Made by a program: the position numbers and the translations under genes. Below the pieces are notes generated by a model. The model was not told the origin of the DNA. It saw only the letters and a list, made by a program, of their open reading frames with translations, and did not search any database. From CAYJPV01 sp964372095 (GTDB taxonomy: Bacteria > Acidobacteriota > Vicinamibacteria > Vicinamibacterales > JAKQTR01), in the NCBI GenBank assembly GCA_964372095.1, contig CAYJPV010000025.1:22276-86275 (forward strand): 64,000 nt of DNA, read 5' to 3'. Numbering within the stretch: the first letter of the stretch is position 1; every line of letters starts with the position of its first letter. Below, one piece after another: positions 33,759 through 43,486 of the stretch.

Positions 33759-34901
33759 TCATTCTCCTGGCTTGAGCCGATGGTGGCGCAGGAAATCCAT
33801 GAACCGCTGGTAATCCGAATCGGCCAGTCCGAGGAAGACGAGGGCCTGGCGATAGCTGCCGCCCGAGAGACGCAGGGCCCGCCGCACCACGGCGGTCACC
33901 TGGGATCGATTCAGGTCCCGCTTGAGGAATGGTTCGTAGGCGACGTCCCAGAAGCTCTTCCCGGGGCCGCATTCGAGAGCCGGCGGGGCCTGATGCCTGG
34001 CGGGTTCCACCTGGGGACCTTCATCGAGCAGCGAGACCACGTCCTCGAGTTCAATCGTGTTGCCGTCCGCCATGGCGTAGCCACTGGTGGCCACGCCTAC
34101 GACCTGCCTGACGTTCCCCGGCCACTCATAGGACTCCATGAACCGGAGGGCCTCGGCGGAGAAAATCTTGCGGACGCCGTACCGGTCGCACAGGCGGGAG
34201 AGGAAGTAGTCCAGAATCAGCTCCCAGTCGCGTTCCCGCTGCCGCAGCGGCGGGGCTTCGATGAGCGAGTGGCGGAGCCGGAAGAACAGGTCGTACCGGA
34301 ATCGTTCGGTCATCACCAGTTCGTTCAGGTGTCGATTCGTGGCGGCAATCACCCGGACCTCAACGGAGCGGGGTCTTGAACTCCCGAGCGGCTTGAGTTC
34401 GCCGGTCGAGAGCGTGCGCAGGAGCATGGCCTGGGCGCCCGGCGACAGGTCGCCAATTTCGTCGAGGAAGACGACACCGCCGGCGGCTTCTTCGAACGCG
34501 CCCTTGCGGTCCGCGACCGCGCCGGTGAAGCTGCCTTTGGTATGGCCGAACAGTTCACTGACCGTGAGGTTGTCTTCCTGGAACTGCGGGCAGTTCACCG
34601 AGACGAATGGCACGTGTTCCGGCGTGCCGAGCAGGTAGAGCGCCTGCGCGACGTGTTCTTTGCCCGCGCCGCTCTCGCCGGTGACCAGCACGGGCTCGCG
34701 GAACCTGGCCAGTTTCTCGATGGTCTTGAGTAACGTCCGGAAGGCGGGAGAAGTGCCGACCATCTCCACGGGTCGCTGCGGGCCCCAGCGCCGGATGGCG
34801 GCATCGCGCACGCACACCGCCGTCTCGCAAAGCGGAGTGCTGCCCAATTCGGTGTTGCGGTCCCGCACGTCTGTGACTCTCCTGAAGTTGCGGGTGATCA
34901 T
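33759..34901 (-). CDS. Sigma-54-dependent transcriptional activator (AAA+ domain, no sensor domain)
   Basis: 380 residues. After about 45 N-terminal residues without a recognised sensor domain comes the AAA+ core: Walker A GESGAGKE (75-82), the sigma-54 contact loop GSFTGA (123-128; a Ser variant of GAFTGA) and Walker B VVFLDEI (143-149), then YEWPGNVRQV. The C-terminal 60 residues (TAVVRRALRLSGGSYRQALV) look like a Fis-type HTH. It opens DNA for RpoN polymerase by ATP hydrolysis. The predicted sigma-54 promoter of the adjacent precursor gene is the obvious target. Start ATG 34901. With no receiver or GAF domain, control of its activity must come from elsewhere. Confidence 0.87.
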   Translation of the reverse strand: MITRNFRRVTDVRDRNTELGSTPLCETAVCVRDAAIRRWGPQRPVEMVGTSPAFRTLLKTIEKLARFREPVLVTGESGAGKEHVAQALYLLGTPEHVPFVSVNCPQFQEDNLTVSELFGHTKGSFTGAVADRKGAFEEAAGGVVFLDEIGDLSPGAQAMLLRTLSTGELKPLGSSRPRSVEVRVIAATNRHLNELVMTERFRYDLFFRLRHSLIEAPPLRQRERDWELILDYFLSRLCDRYGVRKIFSAEALRFMESYEWPGNVRQVVGVATSGYAMADGNTIELEDVVSLLDEGPQVEPARHQAPPALECGPGKSFWDVAYEPFLKRDLNRSQVTAVVRRALRLSGGSYRQALVFLGLADSDYQRFMDFLRHHRLKPGE

Positions 34902-34980
34902 CGGGCGGTCCGTGGTCCGGCGCCGGCGGGTTGGCCCGCGCGGGACACCGGGCACAGCGGGGGGCGGCCGCGAGTCGAAC

Positions 34981-35382
34981 CTATAGCGGCGGGTACGTGA
35001 TGCCTTTCACCTCGAGTTCGTAGTTCCAGCCCGTGATCTCGCCACAGGGCACCACGAATCCCGCGATGTCGAACGGACGGACCCCTCCCGGCGGGATGTC
35101 CTTCATGATGAAGACCACCGCCGGAAGTTCCTGCTGCAGTTTGTAGGTTCGCACCGTCAGCGTCGCGTGGACGGCCACGGAGTTCCGGTTCGTGGTCTGT
35201 CCGCGCAAGTGGCAGCAGCACACGTCGGCTGCTCCCGCAATCGCCATGGTCGGCTGCCACGTCAATCCGGACACGGCGATGTTGGCGAGGCTCGGTCCGG
35301 TCGGCGTGTCCTGGCAGGCCACGCCGGACGCGAGGACCGCGAGTATCAGGAGGAGAAGGCCAAGACGACCTGCGGTGATCAT
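34981..35382 (-). CDS. Small Cys-rich putative lipoprotein
   Basis: 133 residues from ATG 35382. A hydrophobic signal segment (RLGLLLLILAVLASGVAC) ends in Cys; GVAC is an acceptable but not ideal lipobox. The mature part has a CCC cluster (DVCCCHLRG) plus a further Cys (VPCGEITG) and is otherwise beta-rich (NSVAVHATLTVRTYKLQQEL). I do not recognise a family. It lies upstream of the sigma-54 activator on the same strand, with 79 bp between them. It could be a periplasmic component of the export system; this is a guess from location. Confidence 0.6.
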   Translation of the reverse strand: MITAGRLGLLLLILAVLASGVACQDTPTGPSLANIAVSGLTWQPTMAIAGAADVCCCHLRGQTTNRNSVAVHATLTVRTYKLQQELPAVVFIMKDIPPGGVRPFDIAGFVVPCGEITGWNYELEVKGITYPPL

Positions 35383-35759
35383 CACGCACCCCGATTCTGA
35401 CGGACTCCCGACGGCCAGCATTCGTTGTCGCGCAGAAGCGAGGGGAGTATACCACAGGGGTTTGCCCCGGGGCGCAGGGACCGGCCGCCGGCAGGCACGT
35501 CGTCGCCGGATCCGCGCTGCGCGCGGGGCGTGTGGCCTGCGGTGGCCGGTCCCTGGGGCGCTGCAAACGTCGCCCTTGCGAACTTCGCGGAATCGGGTCT
35601 GTCCGTTTCTGCTAGAATCCCCCCCATCATGGCGTTGCTGCGCACCAGCCAGTGTCGAGCCGGGACTGGCGAACGTCGCGGGCAGGTCGGCCCGCGTCGA
35701 CCGTGACGCTCGGAGCGTTCACGGAGGCCGAGGCGCACCATGTTCTTCCAGGAGGGCGT
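35383..35759. promoter_or_regulatory. Divergent intergenic region between lipoprotein and export operon
   Basis: 377 bp without a gene. On the minus strand TATACT at 35451-35446 is a perfect -10 hexamer, but no good -35 is seen. On the plus strand TAGAAT at 35613-35618 could be a -10 for the export operon. A 12-bp perfect inverted repeat, CAGGGACCGGCC (35475-35486) and GGCCGGTCCCTG (35544-35555), sits between them and may be a regulator site. No sigma-54 signature was found here. Confidence 0.45.
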
Positions 35760-37718
35760 ATGAGCCGCGAAGGTCGTCGCGTGGTCCTTCATGTATCTCT
35801 CACCGCGGTGGTGCTGCTGTGTGTGGGGACGGCGCTGGCTCAGGCCCAGCCGAAGGGCGGGAGTGCGCCCGCCAAGCCGCCGATTATGTCGTTCGGGCCC
35901 GATGGCGTCACCCTGGAGCAGGCGGTGACCATCGCGCTCAAGAACGATCCGGCGCTGCGCCTGGCGGAGAACGACGTGGAACGGCTGGCTGGCGCGCTGC
36001 AGGAGCAGCAGGGGATCTTCGACGTGACGCTGCTGGCCAACGTCGACTTCTCCTATCGTGAACAGGAACTCAGCGAGACGCGCAAAGCGGACGAGATCAA
36101 GAAGCGGAAGAACTACAAGGATTCGCTGGACGATCTGAGCACGCAGTCGTCGATGCTGGCGCAGGAAGCCGCGGTGCTCTCCCAGTTGAGCACCACTCAG
36201 CCAGGCGACCCGCTGGTGAAGCAGTTGCTGGCCTTCAGCCCGTCGCTCGCGACGCAGTTGCAGTCGCTGGACGCCATGATCCTCTCTCCGTCCACGCCGG
36301 CCGACGTCAAGGCGGAACTGACGCGCATCCGGCGTGAGCAGATTCAGGAGGCTCTGGCGCACTCGATTTCGCAGAAGACGCAGGTTGATGGCTTGCGACA
36401 GGAGACCCAGACCAAGCTCACCAACGTCGGGGAGGCGCCGATCGACGAGTTCTTCCGCAGCGGATCGTTCTCGCTGGCGTTTTCGAAGGCGTTCCGGTCC
36501 GGCGCGAGCCTCTCACCCTTCGTCGACGGGTCGATCGAGACCACGACGTTCGTGGGGAAGCCCATCTCGGCCGACTTCGGCGGCAAAGGCGTCCAGGATC
36601 AGATGACGTTCCGGTTCGGGGTGAACTTCATGCTGCCCGTGCTCCGGGGACGGGGCGCGGATGCGTTTGCGAGCGGCGAGAAGGCCGCCAAGGTCCACCT
36701 CGAGGCGGGGCGTTTCCAGGCCGAGCACCAGGCGTCCGCCAGTGCGCTGGCCGTCGCCCGGGCCTACTGGGCGTTGCGCGCGGCCACCGAGTCGCTGGAC
36801 GCGACGGCTCGTTCGCTCGACCTGCAGACACGGGTGGTCGACATCACCAGCGCGTTGATCCAGGCCGGTGAGATGCCGGCGGTGGAACTGGCGCGGGCCC
36901 AGGCTGGTGCGGCGCGTGCGAAGGCCTCCGTCAAGGACGGCGAACGCCGGGTCCATGAAGCCCGCGTGGGGCTCGCCCTCGCCATGGGCCTGTCGGCCAC
37001 CAGCGACGACGTGACCCTGCCGACGGCGAAGGACGGCTTCCCCGCGATCGCGTCGGTGTCGGTGCCGGCGCAGGCCGTGGCCGAGGGGCTGTCGGCCGAA
37101 GCGGTCCTGCACCGTCGTGACCTGTCGGCGGCGCGCAAGTTCGAAGAGGCGAGCCGCATCCTCGAGCGGGGCGCCTCGCTCGACACCAAACCCCGGCTCG
37201 ACGTGACCGGTGAGGCCTACTACACGGCCCTCGGCGAACGGGCGTTCCAGCGCGTGGTCGATCGGTGGGTCGGCCCGAGCGTGGGCGTGGGCCTGGAGTT
37301 CGAGAAGCCGTTCGGCAACAACCGCCTCGAGGGTGCCCTGGCTCAGCGGGCGGCGGAACGCCGGCAGCAGCAGATCGGCGCCGCCGATCTGGAGCGCCAG
37401 ATCCGCCTCGGTGTGGTGCGGGCGGCGACGACGCTGCAGGAAGCCGCCGACCACGCCCGCGAGGCGGAGTCGGCCGTCGAGTTCTATCAGAAGACCGTGG
37501 ACTCGGAACTGGAACGGTTCCGGGTTGGCGAGAGCACGCTCATCAATACCCTGATCACGGAACGCCAGTGGACAGACGCCCGCCTGTCGGCCGTGGCGGC
37601 CCATCAGCGGCTGGCGTCCCTGCTGGCGGAACTGCGCTACGAGACCGGCACGCTGCTGAACGGGACCACCGTCTCGGGTGCCAATCTGATTACCGTTCCC
37701 CAGGTGGGTGGGAGGTAG
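35760..37718 (+). CDS. TolC-like outer-membrane efflux protein 1
   Basis: 652 residues from ATG 35760, with GGAGGG upstream. A signal peptide (VVLHVSLTAVVLLCVGTALAQA) is followed by a TolC-family body: VTLEQAVTIALKNDPALRLA, then the second repeat RFRVGESTLINTLITERQWT. The region near residues 115-220 is a long helical insertion rich in Gln and Ser. TolC-like trimers form the outer-membrane exit duct for type I secretion. First gene of a six-gene plus-strand operon; the next gene begins 2 bp after its stop. Confidence 0.85.
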   Translation: MSREGRRVVLHVSLTAVVLLCVGTALAQAQPKGGSAPAKPPIMSFGPDGVTLEQAVTIALKNDPALRLAENDVERLAGALQEQQGIFDVTLLANVDFSYREQELSETRKADEIKKRKNYKDSLDDLSTQSSMLAQEAAVLSQLSTTQPGDPLVKQLLAFSPSLATQLQSLDAMILSPSTPADVKAELTRIRREQIQEALAHSISQKTQVDGLRQETQTKLTNVGEAPIDEFFRSGSFSLAFSKAFRSGASLSPFVDGSIETTTFVGKPISADFGGKGVQDQMTFRFGVNFMLPVLRGRGADAFASGEKAAKVHLEAGRFQAEHQASASALAVARAYWALRAATESLDATARSLDLQTRVVDITSALIQAGEMPAVELARAQAGAARAKASVKDGERRVHEARVGLALAMGLSATSDDVTLPTAKDGFPAIASVSVPAQAVAEGLSAEAVLHRRDLSAARKFEEASRILERGASLDTKPRLDVTGEAYYTALGERAFQRVVDRWVGPSVGVGLEFEKPFGNNRLEGALAQRAAERRQQQIGAADLERQIRLGVVRAATTLQEAADHAREAESAVEFYQKTVDSELERFRVGESTLINTLITERQWTDARLSAVAAHQRLASLLAELRYETGTLLNGTTVSGANLITVPQVGGR

Positions 37719-37720
37719 CC

Positions 37721-39970
37721 ATGCGCGCCATCCTTCGCACCGGAGCTGGCCTGGCGCTGCTCCTGATCGCGGCCAGGGCGGGCGCCCAGGAGATCAGCCT
37801 GCCCGCCGATGAGGCGCTCCGCCCGCGCACCTTCGCCGCGCCCGTCCTGGACGCGGGGCCACTGACCCTCGCTGAGGCCGTACGGCTGACGGTGCTCTTC
37901 AACCCGTCGGTCACGCGGGCCACGCAGGCGGTCGACGCCGCCGCCGGACGGCACCGCGAGTTCCGCGGGCCCTTCGACAACCGCGTCACCGTCGCGCCCC
38001 GTGTCACGTACATCCAGCGTCCGGCGTCGCCCTTCATGCTGAACCAGCAGCGTGATACGCGCCAGTTGATCAATCACATCTACGACGCCTACACGCGGCT
38101 GACAGTCGAATTGCGCACCATGGCGGATGACCTGCAGCCGCGTGCGCCCTTCTGCCCGTCGATCGGCGGGTCGCTGCTGACGTCCTACCAGCTCAATCGG
38201 CCGAGTACGGCGTTCCAGACGACGTCGATCTATCAGGACACCCTGGACGAGCAGGAGCGAGCGCAGATCGGCGCCACGTCCGATTTTGCCGTGCCCGGCC
38301 TGCCGGACTTCTCAAGCCTGGCGGCACAGACGGACTTCTGCTCGATGACGGCCGGTCCGGATCCGCTGACCGAAGCGGCGTTGTACTTCAACATGTACAA
38401 CAAGGTGAAGAACGTCAACTTCTGGGGGCAGCAGACGGCCGGCACGGTGGTGGAGAGCCTCAGCCAGATACCCCGCGAAGAGGCGATGTACAAGGCGCAG
38501 ATCGCCGAAACGGTCGCCACCCGGGCCAAACTTGCGTGGGAACGCCTCGGCCTGATGCCCATCGACGAACTGCAGCGGCAGTTTACGTTCGACGCGTCGT
38601 TCGACCGCGCCCTGCGCAACGGGATCGGCTTGCAGGCGACGGTCCAGATGAGAACGGGCGAGCAGAATTTCAAGGACAAGCCCTTCGATCCCTCGTTCGG
38701 CGGCATGGGGATCCCGCCGAGGTTTGCCCCCGAGATCAGCGCGGGATTCACGCTTCCGCTGGGCAAAGGCCGCGGCGCCACGGCCACGGCGGCGCCCGAA
38801 CGGGCTGCGGCGTTCGCCGTCGAAGCCCAGCGTGAACAGGTCCGGCACGCCGCGTCCGAGGAGGTTCTGCGAACGGTGCTGGCCTATCTCGAACTGGTGG
38901 CGATGCAGGAGACACTGACCTACGCCGAAGAAAGCGCGCGCATCGTCGAGCGAGTCCGTGTGCTGACCGAACAGCAGGTCAACGCGGGGGACATCCCGGC
39001 CGTCGAGATGGATCGTGTCCGCGCGAGGGCCGCCTCGCTGCGGGCCCTGGTCACCGAGGCCCGTACGTCGCTGATGGACGCCCGGCTCGGGCTCGCCCGC
39101 AACATCGGCCTCGATACGACATCGGCTGTGACCCAGTTGCGGGCCGCCAATGCCTTTACGACGGCGGTGGCAAGCGTCCCGCCCGTGACCGACCTCGTGC
39201 GCCAGGCGCTGTCGCAGCGCCGCGATGTCCGCTCCGTGGCCGAATTGGCAAAAGCCACCGGTGCGCTCGACGCCGGCGCACGCGCCGACATGCGGCGGGT
39301 GTTCGACCTGGGCGTGCGCGGCGGGCTGAGCAACCTGTACGAGAGCCCGCACTTCAAGTACCTCCCGGACGAGGAGATGGACGTCCCGATCTTCAGCTGC
39401 AATCAGAACCGCAACCAGTCTGCGCCCGAGTGCGTGAGCAAACCCGGCCACTCGACGCTGACGCCCGTGCGCTTCTTCAATCCGAAGGGCTGGGGCCGTG
39501 CCATCTCGAAGCGGTGGGAGCCGTTCATCGAGGCGCGCATTACCCTCGAACTGCCCTTCGGCAACAACACGGCACGCGGCCGGGCCAGGCAGACGGGGGC
39601 CGATCTGCGGGCCCGCCACATCGACGCGGCGGACCTCGAGCGGCACATCACCCAGACGCTCGTGTCGACGACCCGGTCGTTGCAGGCGGCCGCGGCCAGC
39701 CTCGAGTACACCGCCGAGGCGGTCCGGCACGACGCGCAGGTCGTGGATCTCGCGGTCGAGCAGTTCTCCGCGCGCGAACTCACCCTGATCGACGCCCTGC
39801 AGACCGAGGAGCAGGTGACGCAGGACCGCCTCGCCCTCGTGCGCCAGCGGCAGACGTACCTGAGCCTGCTGGCGCGCCTCAAGTTCGAGACCGGGGGGTT
39901 GCTGGCCCTGGCGGGCCCGTCAGGCGGCGGGTTGTTGACCTTCCAGCCGTCGGACTTCGTCGCGAAGTAG
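37721..39970 (+). CDS. TolC-like outer-membrane efflux protein 2
   Basis: 749 residues from ATG 37721, with GGGAGG upstream. Signal peptide RTGAGLALLLIAARAGAQE. The body shows TolC-family repeats: LTLAEAVRLTVLFNPSVTRA at the N-terminus and VEQFSARELTLIDALQTEEQ near the C-terminus. It is longer than typical TolC proteins because of an insertion near residues 90-230 with Cys residues. It is not a close copy of the preceding gene, so the two may form different channels or a mixed trimer. Followed after 55 bp by the HlyD-like adaptor. Confidence 0.83.
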   Translation: MRAILRTGAGLALLLIAARAGAQEISLPADEALRPRTFAAPVLDAGPLTLAEAVRLTVLFNPSVTRATQAVDAAAGRHREFRGPFDNRVTVAPRVTYIQRPASPFMLNQQRDTRQLINHIYDAYTRLTVELRTMADDLQPRAPFCPSIGGSLLTSYQLNRPSTAFQTTSIYQDTLDEQERAQIGATSDFAVPGLPDFSSLAAQTDFCSMTAGPDPLTEAALYFNMYNKVKNVNFWGQQTAGTVVESLSQIPREEAMYKAQIAETVATRAKLAWERLGLMPIDELQRQFTFDASFDRALRNGIGLQATVQMRTGEQNFKDKPFDPSFGGMGIPPRFAPEISAGFTLPLGKGRGATATAAPERAAAFAVEAQREQVRHAASEEVLRTVLAYLELVAMQETLTYAEESARIVERVRVLTEQQVNAGDIPAVEMDRVRARAASLRALVTEARTSLMDARLGLARNIGLDTTSAVTQLRAANAFTTAVASVPPVTDLVRQALSQRRDVRSVAELAKATGALDAGARADMRRVFDLGVRGGLSNLYESPHFKYLPDEEMDVPIFSCNQNRNQSAPECVSKPGHSTLTPVRFFNPKGWGRAISKRWEPFIEARITLELPFGNNTARGRARQTGADLRARHIDAADLERHITQTLVSTTRSLQAAAASLEYTAEAVRHDAQVVDLAVEQFSARELTLIDALQTEEQVTQDRLALVRQRQTYLSLLARLKFETGGLLALAGPSGGGLLTFQPSDFVAK

Positions 39971-40025
39971 ACAGCGGCGCCGCGGGACCGGGCCCGGGAG
40001 ACCGGGCCCGAGGGCGGAGGAGTAC

Positions 40026-41255
40026 ATGGACAACCAGTTATTCCGGAAAGCGGCGCTCGACAAGCTGGCATCCCCCGAACGGCTCGACGTCTTGATGCAG
40101 GTGACGTCCCCGAAGGGCTGGCTCGCGCTGTGGACCGTGGGCGGCGTCCTGCTCTGCGTGATCGCGTGGAGCATTTTCGGCAGCATCCCGCGGCGGGTCG
40201 ACGGGGCCGGCATTCTGATTCGGGGCGGCGGCCTGCGCGAGCTGCGCGCCGAAGGCGACGGCGTCTTGTCGAAGTTCGACGTGATCGTCGGGCAGGAACT
40301 CACCGAAGGTCAGCTGGTGGGCGAAATCGCCCGGGTGCAGGTGGAGCAGAGCGTGGCCGGCGCGCAGACGAAGTACGAACAGGCGATGCAGGAACTGGCG
40401 GCGGCGAGCGCCGAAGACCAGTCGGCCATCGCCCAGACGCGGGCGCAGATCGCCCGGTACGAGTCGGACATCCAGCGGACCGAAGCCCAGATTCGCCTCA
40501 AGGAAGCCGATGCGGCGGACAAACGCGAACTGCTGAAGAAGGGCCTGGTGACCAAAGCCCGCGTCGACGCCCTCGAGGCCGAGGTGCTCGGCCTCCGCAG
40601 CACGCTGACGGGGACGCGGGCCCAGATCACGCAGCTGTACAACAGCATTCAGGCCATCCAGCAGCGTACGCGGGCCAAGGCGACGAGCGTGGAGTTCGCC
40701 CGGGATGAACTCAGCCGCACGTCGAAGACGGCGGCGTCGGTGACGGAGGTTCGCTGTACGGTGCTCGGCCGGGTGGTCGAGGTCAAGAAACGTACGGGCG
40801 ATCGGGTCCAGCTGGGCGAAGCGCTGGTGCTGATCGAGCCGCCGTCGGTCGGTCTCGAACCTATCGTGTATGTGGACTCCTCGATCGGCAAGCGGATCAA
40901 GCCCGGGATGGAAGCGCAGATCGCGCCGTCCACGGTGAAACGCGAGGAGCACGGGTTCATGCGGGGCATCATCAAGTCGGTAGGCGACTACCCGGTGACC
41001 CCCCAGGCCGTGCAGGCCCGCGTCGCCAACCAGTCGCTGGCGCAGGAACTGCTGGGCGACACCGCGAAGATCGAGGTGGCGGCGCAGCTCGTGCCTGACA
41101 AGAGCACGGCCAGCGGGTACCAGTGGTCCTCGTCATCGGGGCCGCCCTTCAAGATTGACGGAGGGACGCGTATCACCGTCTCGGTGATTTATGAGCGGCG
41201 GGCACCGATCAGCCTCGTGCTGCCGATCATCCGTGGCACCTTCGGCGCGTCGTGA
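40026..41255 (+). CDS. HlyD-like periplasmic adaptor of an NHLM export system
   Basis: 409 residues with GGAGG six bases before the ATG. A short cytoplasmic N-terminus is followed by one transmembrane helix (about 30-51, GWLALWTVGGVLLCVIAWSI), a lipoyl half (RELRAEGDGVLSKFDVIVGQ), a long coiled coil (about 110-230; AQTRAQIARYESDIQRTEAQ) and the second lipoyl half (CTVLGRVVEVKKRTGDRVQL). This matches the NHLM bacteriocin-system secretion protein family, which bridges the ABC transporter and a TolC duct. It lies between the TolC genes and the peptidase-transporter. Confidence 0.9.
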   Translation: MDNQLFRKAALDKLASPERLDVLMQVTSPKGWLALWTVGGVLLCVIAWSIFGSIPRRVDGAGILIRGGGLRELRAEGDGVLSKFDVIVGQELTEGQLVGEIARVQVEQSVAGAQTKYEQAMQELAAASAEDQSAIAQTRAQIARYESDIQRTEAQIRLKEADAADKRELLKKGLVTKARVDALEAEVLGLRSTLTGTRAQITQLYNSIQAIQQRTRAKATSVEFARDELSRTSKTAASVTEVRCTVLGRVVEVKKRTGDRVQLGEALVLIEPPSVGLEPIVYVDSSIGKRIKPGMEAQIAPSTVKREEHGFMRGIIKSVGDYPVTPQAVQARVANQSLAQELLGDTAKIEVAAQLVPDKSTASGYQWSSSSGPPFKIDGGTRITVSVIYERRAPISLVLPIIRGTFGAS

Positions 41256-41263
41256 GGCCGTCT

Positions 41264-43477
41264 ATGGCGGACGAAGAGACCAAGAGCGAAGCCCCTCCAC
41301 CAGAGCGAGATTTCGGCAAGCCCCCGAACCGACGCATCAAGGCGCCCACCATCCTGCAGATGGAGGCCGTCGAATGCGGTGCGGCCGCGCTGGCCATCGT
41401 CCTGGCGTACCACGGGTTCTGGGGCACGCTCGAAGAACTGCGCCATGAGTGCGGCGTGTCCCGGGACGGATCCAAGGCCAGCAACGTGCTGAAGGCCGCA
41501 CGCAAGTTCGGCCTCGACGCCAAGGGATTCAAGTACGGAGAGCTCCAGCAGCTGTACGATCTGACCTTTCCGGTCATCCTCTTCTGGAACTTCAACCACT
41601 TCGTCGTGCTCGAAGGGTTCCACAAGGGCAAGGTCTATCTCAACGACCCCGCCCAGGGGCCGCGTGTCATCACGCTTCAGGAACTCGACGCGTCCTACTC
41701 GGGCATCGTGCTCACCTTCTCGAAGGGCGAGAACTTCAAGAAAGGCGGCAACCCGCCCGACATGTACCCGGCGCTCCGCCGCCGGCTCGCCGGCTCGGAG
41801 ACGGCGCTGCTGTACACCGTGCTCTGCGGGTTGTTCCTGGTTATCCCGGGCCTGATCATCCCCACGTTCACGCGGGTATTCATCGACGACTTCCTGGTGG
41901 GCAAGCAGGAGTGGATGGTCAAGACCCTGCTGGCCGCCATGGCCGGTACCATCGTGATTCAGGGCGTGCTGACGTGGCTCCAGAAGTACTACCTGCTGCG
42001 TCTCGAGACCAAGCTGGCCCTGTCGACATCGAGTACGTTCTTCAACCACATCCTGCGGCTGCCATCCGCGTACTTCGGCCAGCGGTTCGCTGGCGAAATC
42101 GGCTCGCGCGTGATGATCAACGACAAGGTCGCGCGCGTCATCTCGGGCAAGCTGGCGACGACGGTTATCGATCTCACGATGACCGTGTTCTACGCGATCC
42201 TGATGATGCTGTACGACGTGTCCATGACGCTGACGGTCATCGCCATTTCGATGATGAACGCCGGTGCCGTCAAGCTCGCCGGGCGTCTGCGCGCCGACGC
42301 CAGCCGTCGGCTGATGCAGGACAAGGGCAAGCTGATGGGCACGTCGATGAACGGCATCCGGATGATTGAGACCCTCAAGGCCACCGGGTCGGAAGGCGAG
42401 TTCTTCGGCCGCTGGGCGGGCTACTACGCCAAGGGCATCAACACCGAACAGCACCTGGGCATCCTGGCCCAGATCTCCGGTGCGATTCCGCCGTTCGTCC
42501 AGACCGCCTCGACGGCCGCCGTCCTCATCATGGGGGGCCTCGAGGTGATGAACGGCGGCCTGACCGTCGGCATGCTCGTCGCCTACCAGACGTTGTTGAA
42601 CAACTTCACGCGGCCGTTCTCCACGCTGGTCGAGTTCGGATCGACGCTGCAGGAGCTGCAGGCCGACATGAACCGCCTCGACGACGTGCTGCGGAACCCT
42701 GCAGACAAGCAGTACACGCAGACGGGCCCGTCGCCCTTCGACAAGAAGACCGTGAAGCTGTCAGGCCGTGTCGAACTGAAAGGCATCACCTTCGGCTACA
42801 GTCCCCTCGATCCTCCGCTGATCCAGGACTTCAACCTGTCGGTGGAGCCGGGCCGTCGCGTGGCGCTGGTCGGTGGCAGCGGCAGCGGCAAGTCCACCGT
42901 GGCGAAGCTCGTCTCCGGCCTGTTCGAGCCCTGGGGGGGCGAAGTCCTCTTCGACGGCGTGCCGCGCACCCAGATCCCCCGAGAGTTGATCGTCAACTCC
43001 CTGGCCGTCGTCGATCAGGAGGTCTTCCTGTTCGGCGGCAGCGTGGCCGACAACGTGACGATGTGGGATTCGACCATTCCGCTCAGCCGCGTCACCCAGG
43101 CGTGCAAGGACGCGGCGATCGCCGAGGTGATCGAGAGCCGGGAAGGCACCTACAAGTCGAAGATTCAGGAAGGCGGCGGCAACTTCAGCGGGGGCCAGAA
43201 CCAGCGCCTCGAGATCGCCCGGGCGCTCGTGCCGGAGCCGACCATCGTGATCCTGGACGAAGCGACCAGCGCGCTCGACCCGGCCACCGAGGTCTGGATC
43301 GACGAGAGCATGCGGCGGCGCGGCTGCACGTCCATCGTGATTGCTCACCGCCTGAGCACGATCCGCGACAGCGACGAGATCGTGGTCATGGAACGGGGCA
43401 AGATCGTGCAGCGCGGCACGCACGATGACATGAAGGACATTGACGGTCCTTACAGACGACTCATCAGTCTTCACTAG
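41264..43477 (+). CDS. NHLM-type C39 peptidase / ABC transporter
   Basis: 737 residues. Residues about 25-150 are a C39 bacteriocin-processing peptidase with C38 (MEAVECGAA), H112 (FNHFVVL) and D128 (YLNDPAQG), all three catalytic positions present. A six-helix membrane domain (about 165-440) follows, then an ATPase with Walker A GGSGSGKST, signature NFSGGQNQR and Walker B IVILDEATSALD. It should cut leaders after Gly-Gly, matching VAGG in the precursor at 33175-33495, and export the core. I start at ATG 41264; a GTG at 41252 overlaps the hlyD stop and is an alternative. Confidence 0.93.
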   Translation: MADEETKSEAPPPERDFGKPPNRRIKAPTILQMEAVECGAAALAIVLAYHGFWGTLEELRHECGVSRDGSKASNVLKAARKFGLDAKGFKYGELQQLYDLTFPVILFWNFNHFVVLEGFHKGKVYLNDPAQGPRVITLQELDASYSGIVLTFSKGENFKKGGNPPDMYPALRRRLAGSETALLYTVLCGLFLVIPGLIIPTFTRVFIDDFLVGKQEWMVKTLLAAMAGTIVIQGVLTWLQKYYLLRLETKLALSTSSTFFNHILRLPSAYFGQRFAGEIGSRVMINDKVARVISGKLATTVIDLTMTVFYAILMMLYDVSMTLTVIAISMMNAGAVKLAGRLRADASRRLMQDKGKLMGTSMNGIRMIETLKATGSEGEFFGRWAGYYAKGINTEQHLGILAQISGAIPPFVQTASTAAVLIMGGLEVMNGGLTVGMLVAYQTLLNNFTRPFSTLVEFGSTLQELQADMNRLDDVLRNPADKQYTQTGPSPFDKKTVKLSGRVELKGITFGYSPLDPPLIQDFNLSVEPGRRVALVGGSGSGKSTVAKLVSGLFEPWGGEVLFDGVPRTQIPRELIVNSLAVVDQEVFLFGGSVADNVTMWDSTIPLSRVTQACKDAAIAEVIESREGTYKSKIQEGGGNFSGGQNQRLEIARALVPEPTIVILDEATSALDPATEVWIDESMRRRGCTSIVIAHRLSTIRDSDEIVVMERGKIVQRGTHDDMKDIDGPYRRLISLH

Positions 43478-43486
43478 CGGGGAACC

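Noticed and set aside
35383..35759. Sigma-54 promoter for the export operon
   Set aside because: I looked for TGGCA-N-TTGC with correct spacing on both strands and found none.
35760..39970. Recent tandem duplication of a tolC gene
   Set aside because: The two proteins differ in length, insertions and most residues; only family motifs are shared.
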